10,685 nucleotides of DNA. It comes from an uncultured Flavobacteriales bacterium (lineage in GTDB: Bacteria; Bacteroidota; Bacteroidia; Flavobacteriales; Crocinitomicaceae). The stretch is taken from the NCBI GenBank assembly GCA_946886545.1, contig CAMPIU010000059.1:1-10685 (forward strand). Reading direction: 5' to 3'. Below the pieces are notes generated by a model that did not search any database, had not been told where the DNA came from, and saw only the letters and a list, made by a program, of their open reading frames with translations. How positions within the stretch are numbered: position 1 is the stretch's first letter; each line of letters starts with the position of its first letter. A program made the translations under genes and the position numbers. Below are positions 7,154 through 10,685 of this stretch, piece by piece.

Positions 7154-7222
7154 AATCGCAGATACAAATTAATAATGTCGTAATAGGTGGTAAGAATGAT
7201 GCGATTATAGTTCTTACTAACC
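7150..7222 (+). promoter_or_regulatory. Candidate pseudoknot in the rpoA-rplQ spacer
   Basis: An 11-pair stem is formed by 7186-7196 with 7211-7222 (perfect core GTAAGAA/TTCTTAC, one G-U pair, A7219 bulged). Its 14-base loop contains TGCGATT (7200-7206), perfectly complementary to AATCGCA (7154-7160) immediately after the rpoA stop codon; CTA (7150-7152) and TAG (7208-7210) can extend that helix across one mismatch. The topology is an H-type pseudoknot with a 25-base first connector. It ends 24 bases before the rplQ ATG. Regulation of rplQ is inferred. Confidence 0.5.
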
Positions 7223-7246
7223 GTTACTTACGAAATTTCAAAAAAA

Positions 7247-7840
7247 ATGAGACACGGTAAAAAATTCAATCACTTAGGTAGAAAAACTGCGCACAGAGGT
7301 GCAATGTTGTCTAATATGGCTTGTTCGTTAATCGAACACAAACGTATTTCAACTACAATCGCTAAAGCAAAAGCTTTGCGTGTATATGTTGAACCTATTT
7401 TGACAAAATCAAAAGACGATACAACTCACAATCGTCGTACAACTTTCTCTTACTTAAAAAGTAAAGAAGCTGTTTCTGAATTGTTCAGAACGATTGCTCC
7501 GAAAATTGCTGACCGTCCGGGAGGATACACTCGTATTATCCGTACAGGTTACCGTTTAGGAGATAACGCTGAAATGTGTTTGATCGAGTTGGTTGACTTC
7601 AATGAAGTTTACACAGCTGGTGAGAAGAAAACAACAACTCGCCGTTCTCGTCGTGGTGGTTCAACTGCTAAGAAAGCGGATGCAACTCCGGTTGCTGAAA
7701 CAACAGATGAAGCAGTAGTTGTAGAAGAAGCGAAAGCTGAAGAAGTAAAAGCGGAAGAAGTTGCTCCTGCAGCTGAAACTCCTGCTGAAAACAACGAAGC
7801 AACTGACGAAACTTCAACAGAAGAATCGGAAGAAAAATAA
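7247..7840 (+). CDS. rplQ: 50S ribosomal protein L17 with long charged C-terminal extension
   Basis: The product is 197 residues. Residues 1-123 are a complete L17 core, a 50S protein near the exit tunnel: [20 protein letters not shown], then [18 protein letters not shown], and [20 protein letters not shown] followed by CLIELVDFN. Typical L17 stops near here (about 115-130 residues). The extra part has a basic linker ([12 protein letters not shown], 127-138) and then a 51-residue tail (147-197) with 16 Glu and 2 Asp but only 3 Lys, low in complexity and probably disordered. Longer L17 tails are known in Bacteroidota, so this is lineage-typical in kind; its function is not known to me. It is the last gene of the operon, with a strong terminator 20 bases later. 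Confidence 0.97.
   Translation: MRHGKKFNHLGRKTAHRGAMLSNMACSLIEHKRISTTIAKAKALRVYVEPILTKSKDDTTHNRRTTFSYLKSKEAVSELFRTIAPKIADRPGGYTRIIRTGYRLGDNAEMCLIELVDFNEVYTAGEKKTTTRRSRRGGSTAKKADATPVAETTDEAVVVEEAKAEEVKAEEVAPAAETPAENNEATDETSTEESEEK
7733..7762 (+). repeat. Two tandem 15-base units encoding KAEEV in rplQ
   Basis: The units AAAGCTGAAGAAGTA and AAAGCGGAAGAAGTT stand head to tail in the rplQ tail (residues 163-172) and differ at two third-codon positions. The synonymous differences show that the peptide repeat is not a fresh duplication. The surrounding tail is of similar Ala/Glu composition. Confidence 0.8.
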
Positions 7841-7859
7841 GATTTTCAAATCTGAAAGG

Positions 7860-7894
7860 AATGGACAGTAATTAATTACTGTCCATTTTTTTTT
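7860..7894 (+). terminator. Intrinsic terminator of the ribosomal-protein operon
   Basis: Positions 7861-7886 form a perfect 26-base palindrome (arms ATGGACAGTAATT and AATTACTGTCCAT), extended by A7860-T7887, and are followed by an uninterrupted run of T to 7894. The centre is AT-only, so a small loop forms there. It begins 20 bases after the rplQ stop. Its + strand orientation is clear, since no T run flanks the left side on the other strand. Confidence 0.92.
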
Positions 7895-7902
7895 GATATT
7901 TG
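7895..7902 (+). promoter_or_regulatory. Weak -7-like box before the secreted-protein gene
   Basis: GATATTTG resembles the Bacteroidota -7 box TAnnTTTG except for its first base. It directly abuts the terminator T run and lies 23 bases before the ATG at 7926. The expected -33 position falls in the terminator palindrome and shows no TTG, so support is weak, but some promoter is needed after such a strong terminator. Confidence 0.25.
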
Positions 7903-7917
7903 TATAAGCATTATACA
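7901..7917 (+). other. Short perfect inverted repeat in the leader of the secreted-protein gene
   Basis: TGTATAA (7901-7907) and TTATACA (7911-7917) are perfectly complementary around GCA, nine bases before the ATG. It could be an operator half-site pair or a leader hairpin that hinders translation; neither can be decided from the sequence. Confidence 0.4.
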
Positions 7918-7925
7918 GAAGTTTT

Positions 7926-9599
7926 ATGAAACAATTTTACGTAATTACAATTTTAATTTGTTCCCTGATTGCTAATACCGGGTTTAGCCAGGAGACAGGC
8001 CAAAAGAAACCTTTCAATGCTCCACAGCATCTTTCGCTTGGACATTCATCGAATAAAACCACTTCATGTGGCGTTGATACGATTGTTTATCCTTATCTGA
8101 AAGAGTTGGTTTTTACTTCCCCCGCTGATTCCTTCTCTATTGATGCAATGGTGGGAAATGTTCGTACTGCTGCTCAGGCCTATCATATTGATGATCAAAT
8201 CCAGATTCACGGTGTACAATTTTGGGGAGGAGCTTACAGCACGTCTGCAGCGCCTCAAACTTTGCAGGTTCGTGCTTATCTCTATTCGGTCGATGCGAGC
8301 AACATGCCGATTGCAAAGCTCGATTCGGCTGATGTAACTATTACGCAGGCGTATGATTTTTATGAGGCGGTTTTTGCAACACCTTACATCTACGGTCAGA
8401 ATTTTGCAGTTGCGGTAAGATCCATACCGAATGATACCCTGGCTGTGATAACAAATAATGCCGGTAATACATGGGCCACTCCGAATTACGGTGAAGGCCT
8501 GGCCTGGCGTCGTTTTGGATCGGGTATCTGGAACTCCGCATTATCTTTCTTCGGACAGGACCTGGAATACATGATCTTCCCGATTGTAAGTTATGATATT
8601 ACTGCTGATTTTACTTCAGACGACCCAAGTTGTACCAACGAGGTATCTGAATTTTATAGTACATCATCTTCCAATTTGGGGAATCGGATGCTGAATATGA
8701 ATGCTTTTGAGGCTTATTGGAACATCGCGGCAGTAGACTCGACCCTTACCTGGAGTAATAATGGCACGGATCATATCGGTGAAAATGCAACATATACGTT
8801 TACCGCAGCAGGGACAGAAACTATCACATTGACAGCTGAGATGCGCGGTTATTACACAAATTGTTCGGATACTTATTCGGAGAATGTTATAGTGGTTGAA
8901 ACTCCGGTGGCTGAGACGAATCCTTCAACTCCGATTAGTATGTGCGACGGTGAAATCACAGAGATATCCGCACTTCCTTCCATAGGAGTAAGTTACCAAT
9001 GGCTTATGGACGGTGCTGTTGAAGTAGATTCCACCAATATAAATTATTGGACTGGTATCACCGGAAGTTATGCTGTCATCACCTCAAATGTTTGTGGTAC
9101 GGATACAAGCGCCCTGGTGAATGTTGTTGTTAATCCATTACCACAGACTCCAACCATTACTGCATCCGGAACATTTTTGATTGCTTCGCCAGCAAGTGGT
9201 GTTTACCAATGGTATTTGGGCGGAGTAGAAATACAGGGAGAAATGAATGATTCGATTACAATTCTGCAAAACGGCAATTATACCGTTGTTGTAACGAATG
9301 CTTTTGATTGTTCTTCGGAATCTGCAAACTTCGAAGTAGATTACGTAGGTTTAACGGAAAATTCCCGGGATTTGATTTCTGTTTTCCCAAATCCTTCTTC
9401 GGGTCAATTTACTATTCATGCGAAGACTGGTGGTGTTATCACCATTACTACTTCTGAAGGAAAGTTTATTCACTCCGAACAATTAAGCTCAAATTCTGAC
9501 CTGTCAATTAATCTTTCCGGATATGGAAGTGCAGTATACTTTATTAGTTATTCCGGAGAGGAGGGGGAGACAAGGCTTCGTTTTGTGATAAGTAAATAA
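7926..9599 (+). CDS. Secreted multidomain protein with type IX secretion sorting domain, function unknown
   Basis: The product has 557 residues. It starts with a Sec signal peptide (MKQFYVITILICSLIANTGF, cleavage likely near SQ, residues 21-22). Residues about 50-222 form a beta-rich domain I do not recognise. Residues about 224-325 look like a PKD-type fold (ITADFTSDDPSC, later TYTFTAAGTETITLTAE). Two Ig-like repeats follow at about 327-402 (SYQWLMDG, GSYAVITSNVC) and 406-472 (YQWYLGGVEI, GNYTVVVTNAFDC). The end, about 483-557, is a type A sorting domain: VFPNPSSGQFTI, then VYFISYSGEEGETRLRFVIS. It is probably exported by Sec, passed through the type IX translocon and either released or attached to the cell surface. 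No catalytic motif is evident; adhesion or scaffold roles are possible. It stands alone between rplQ and carA, with its own flanking terminator-like repeats. Confidence 0.88.
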   Translation: MKQFYVITILICSLIANTGFSQETGQKKPFNAPQHLSLGHSSNKTTSCGVDTIVYPYLKELVFTSPADSFSIDAMVGNVRTAAQAYHIDDQIQIHGVQFWGGAYSTSAAPQTLQVRAYLYSVDASNMPIAKLDSADVTITQAYDFYEAVFATPYIYGQNFAVAVRSIPNDTLAVITNNAGNTWATPNYGEGLAWRRFGSGIWNSALSFFGQDLEYMIFPIVSYDITADFTSDDPSCTNEVSEFYSTSSSNLGNRMLNMNAFEAYWNIAAVDSTLTWSNNGTDHIGENATYTFTAAGTETITLTAEMRGYYTNCSDTYSENVIVVETPVAETNPSTPISMCDGEITEISALPSIGVSYQWLMDGAVEVDSTNINYWTGITGSYAVITSNVCGTDTSALVNVVVNPLPQTPTITASGTFLIASPASGVYQWYLGGVEIQGEMNDSITILQNGNYTVVVTNAFDCSSESANFEVDYVGLTENSRDLISVFPNPSSGQFTIHAKTGGVITITTSEGKFIHSEQLSSNSDLSINLSGYGSAVYFISYSGEEGETRLRFVISK

Positions 9600-9639
9600 G
9601 ATCCTGTTCTAAAAGAGTGTTAAACCACAGTGTTTGTTT

Positions 9640-9690
9640 GGATGATTCTCCGCCTGTCATTTATTGAGGTGAAATTCCGGAGGTTCATTC
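9640..9690 (+). other. Imperfect long inverted repeat downstream of the secreted-protein gene
   Basis: CTCCG (9648-9652) pairs with CGGAG (9678-9682). The stem extends outward through a T-G wobble and one mismatch to ATGA (9642-9645) with TCAT (9685-9688), then G9641-T9689 and G9640-C9690. Part of the 25-base loop can pair again (TCA 9657-9659 with TGA 9665-9667). It may be a 3' end protection hairpin or a decayed repeat. Confidence 0.35.
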
Positions 9691-9732
9691 TCTATACCAT
9701 GTGTGTAGCGACTTTTGATATAGTTCGAGGTT

Positions 9733-9756
9733 TTTAAAAGGACTCACCTTTTTAAA
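9733..9756 (+). terminator. Possible terminator hairpin of the secreted-protein gene
   Basis: TTTAAAAGG (9733-9741) pairs with CCTTTTTAAA (9747-9756) around ACTCA, with one T bulged. The stem is short in G+C and the T run lies within the 3' arm rather than after it, so alone it would be a weak terminator. It stands one base before a stronger hairpin. Confidence 0.4.
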
Positions 9757-9757
9757 C

Positions 9758-9790
9758 AAGCCCTCTTTATACTAAGGGGGCTTCATTTAT
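9758..9790 (+). terminator. Probable intrinsic terminator before carA
   Basis: AAGCCCTCTT (9758-9767) pairs with AAGGGGGCTT (9774-9783) around TATACT: ten pairs with one G-T wobble. CATTTATTTC follows, a T-rich but interrupted tail. It lies upstream of the carA promoter box, so it most likely insulates carA from the preceding gene rather than attenuating carA. Confidence 0.65.
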
Positions 9791-9803
9791 TTCATGAATG
9801 AAA

Positions 9804-9836
9804 TTCGTGAGAAATGGTTTTTTAATCCTAATTTTG
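9804..9836 (+). promoter_or_regulatory. Likely carA promoter of Bacteroidota type
   Basis: TAATTTTG (9829-9836), followed by C, matches the TAnnTTTG -7 consensus exactly. TTCG at 9804-9807 differs by one base from the TTTG -33 element, with a 21-base spacer, within the usual range. Transcription would begin near 9842, giving a leader of about a dozen bases before the ATG at 9854. This also argues against the in-frame upstream ATG at 9794. Confidence 0.6.
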
Positions 9837-9853
9837 CAGAAAATTATCATTGC

Positions 9854-10685
9854 ATGGAGGAACGCAAACCAGCTTTACTGGTCCTGGAAGATGGAACAGT
9901 ATTTTATGGAAAAGCAACCGGGAAGATAGGTACAACAACCGGAGAAATTGCTTTTAATACGGGGATGACCGGTTATCAAGAGGTATTTACTGATCCTTCC
10001 TATTATGGACAAATTCTAGTCATGACGACATCCCATATTGGTAATTACGGTGTAAACTCGCTCGAGGTGGAATCCGAAACTGTGAAAATTGCAGGCTTGG
10101 TGACCAAAAAATTTGCCGATAATTTCTCAAGAAGTTCAGGAGAATCTAATTTGCAAGATTATTTAGTGGATAATGACAAGGTTGGTATTACAGATATTGA
10201 TACACGATCTCTTGTTCGGCACATTCGACACAAAGGTGCTATGAATGCAATTATTTCATCTGAAATTTTGGATGAGAAGGCGCTTCAGAAGCAATTAAAA
10301 GAAGTGCCGTCAATGGATGGTTTGGAATTGTCTTCAAAAGTAGCAACGAAAACTGCTTATGAGGTTGGAGATCCGAACAGTTCTTTACGGGTAGCTTTAC
10401 TTGATTTTGGTGTAAAGAAGAATATCGTTCGTTGTTTGGCCGACAGAGGTTGTTTGGTCAAAGTGTTTCCAATGAATGTTTCCATTGATGAATTGAAAGA
10501 ATTTAAACCTGACGGATATTTATTATCAAATGGTCCCGGGGATCCATCTGCGATGCCAAATGAAATTGCTTTAGTAAAAGAATTAGTTGAAGTTGGTACC
10601 CCGATCTTTGGAATTTGTCTCGGACACCAGATCTTAGGCTTAAGCCAAGGTTTGAAAACAGAAAAGATGTTCAATGGTCATAGAG
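9854..10685 (+). CDS. carA: Carbamoyl-phosphate synthase small subunit, 3' truncated by window edge
   Basis: The 277 visible residues are the glutaminase subunit of carbamoyl-phosphate synthase, which releases ammonia from glutamine for the large subunit (CarB) to make carbamoyl phosphate for pyrimidine and arginine synthesis in the cytoplasm. The N-terminal CarA domain (about 1-150) has ALLVLEDGTVFYGKA, FNTGMTGYQEVFTDPSYYGQ, HIGNYGVN and ITDIDTRSLVRHIR. The class I glutamine amidotransferase domain starts near 179 with LLDFGVKKNIVR, LSNGPGDPSAMPN and GICLGHQILGL, whose Cys255 is the nucleophile. The catalytic His-Glu pair lies beyond the window. Start 9854 is chosen because family proteins begin just before ALLVLEDG. 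In several Flavobacteriia, as I recall, carA directly follows rplQ; here the secreted-protein gene lies between. Confidence 0.96.
   Translation, partial: MEERKPALLVLEDGTVFYGKATGKIGTTTGEIAFNTGMTGYQEVFTDPSYYGQILVMTTSHIGNYGVNSLEVESETVKIAGLVTKKFADNFSRSSGESNLQDYLVDNDKVGITDIDTRSLVRHIRHKGAMNAIISSEILDEKALQKQLKEVPSMDGLELSSKVATKTAYEVGDPNSSLRVALLDFGVKKNIVRCLADRGCLVKVFPMNVSIDELKEFKPDGYLLSNGPGDPSAMPNEIALVKELVEVGTPIFGICLGHQILGLSQGLKTEKMFNGHR

Larger units (their letters stand above)
9600..9853 (+). other. Intergenic region between the secreted-protein gene and carA
   Basis: This 254-base stretch has no convincing gene. It holds, in order, an imperfect inverted repeat (9640-9690), two adjacent hairpins that probably end transcription (9733-9756 and 9758-9783), and the likely carA promoter (9804-9836). 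I see no tRNA-like sequence or mobile-element remnant. Positions 9600-9639 and 9691-9732 show nothing I can name. Confidence 0.7.

Noticed and set aside
7609..7794. Ala/Ser-rich - strand frame opposite the rplQ tail
   Set aside because: It is the mirror of the low-complexity Glu/Ala codons (GAA/GCN) of L17, which avoid stops on the other strand.
7926..9599. Enzyme (protease or glycosidase) function for the secreted protein
   Set aside because: No catalytic signature is visible in the beta-rich part; only export, Ig/PKD-like and sorting domains can be supported.
9758..9783. Attenuator controlling carA by pyrimidine or arginine levels
   Set aside because: The hairpin is upstream of the best carA promoter and so would not be in the carA transcript. 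I also see no leader peptide.
10357..10674. 105-codon open frame on the - strand inside carA
   Set aside because: It is fully antisense to the conserved amidotransferase domain of carA, with no recognisable motifs.
1..10685. CRISPR array, insertion sequence, integrase site, tRNA or rRNA
   Set aside because: I saw no regularly spaced repeats, transposase or integrase frame, terminal inverted repeats, or tRNA/rRNA sequence.

Overview
The window looks like a chromosomal segment of a Bacteroidota bacterium of the order Flavobacteriales. A Crocinitomicaceae/Fluviicola-like member is my best guess, but only from impression. The evidence is a secreted protein with a type A type-IX-secretion C-terminal sorting domain, two promoter-like TAnnTTTG boxes, start codons preceded by A-rich rather than Shine-Dalgarno leaders, and an L36 protein of the cysteine-poor type. 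All genes are on the + strand.

Layout: positions 1-7840 hold the distal part of the spc ribosomal-protein operon fused to the alpha operon: rpsN (5' truncated), rpsH, rplF, rplR, rpsE, rpmD, rplO, secY, infA, rpmJ, rpsM, rpsK, rpsD, rpoA, rplQ. Two of these, rpmD (58 aa) and rpmJ (38 aa), are very short. No adk or map lies between secY and infA. A near-perfect palindrome followed by a run of T closes the operon at about 7894. A 557-residue secreted protein of unknown function follows (7926-9599), then a 254-base gap with several inverted repeats and a well-formed promoter, then the first 277 codons of carA, which runs off the right edge.

How it works together: the ribosomal proteins, translation factor IF-1, the SecYEG channel subunit and the RNA polymerase alpha subunit form one growth-rate-linked transcription unit. 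A TAnnTTTG box just upstream of secY may add an internal promoter. carA (pyrimidine/arginine precursor synthesis) appears to be its own unit. The secreted protein would leave the cytoplasm through Sec and cross the outer membrane through the type IX system.

The least expected signal is in the spacers. Most genes are packed 2-34 bases apart, but five spacers are 59-95 bases long. Each of these contains an inverted repeat, and the three in the alpha half (before rpsD, rpoA and rplQ) can fold into substantial structures, including a possible pseudoknot before rplQ. These are candidates for ribosomal-protein autoregulatory sites; this is inferred from hand-found complementarity only. I saw no mobile element, CRISPR array, tRNA or rRNA.
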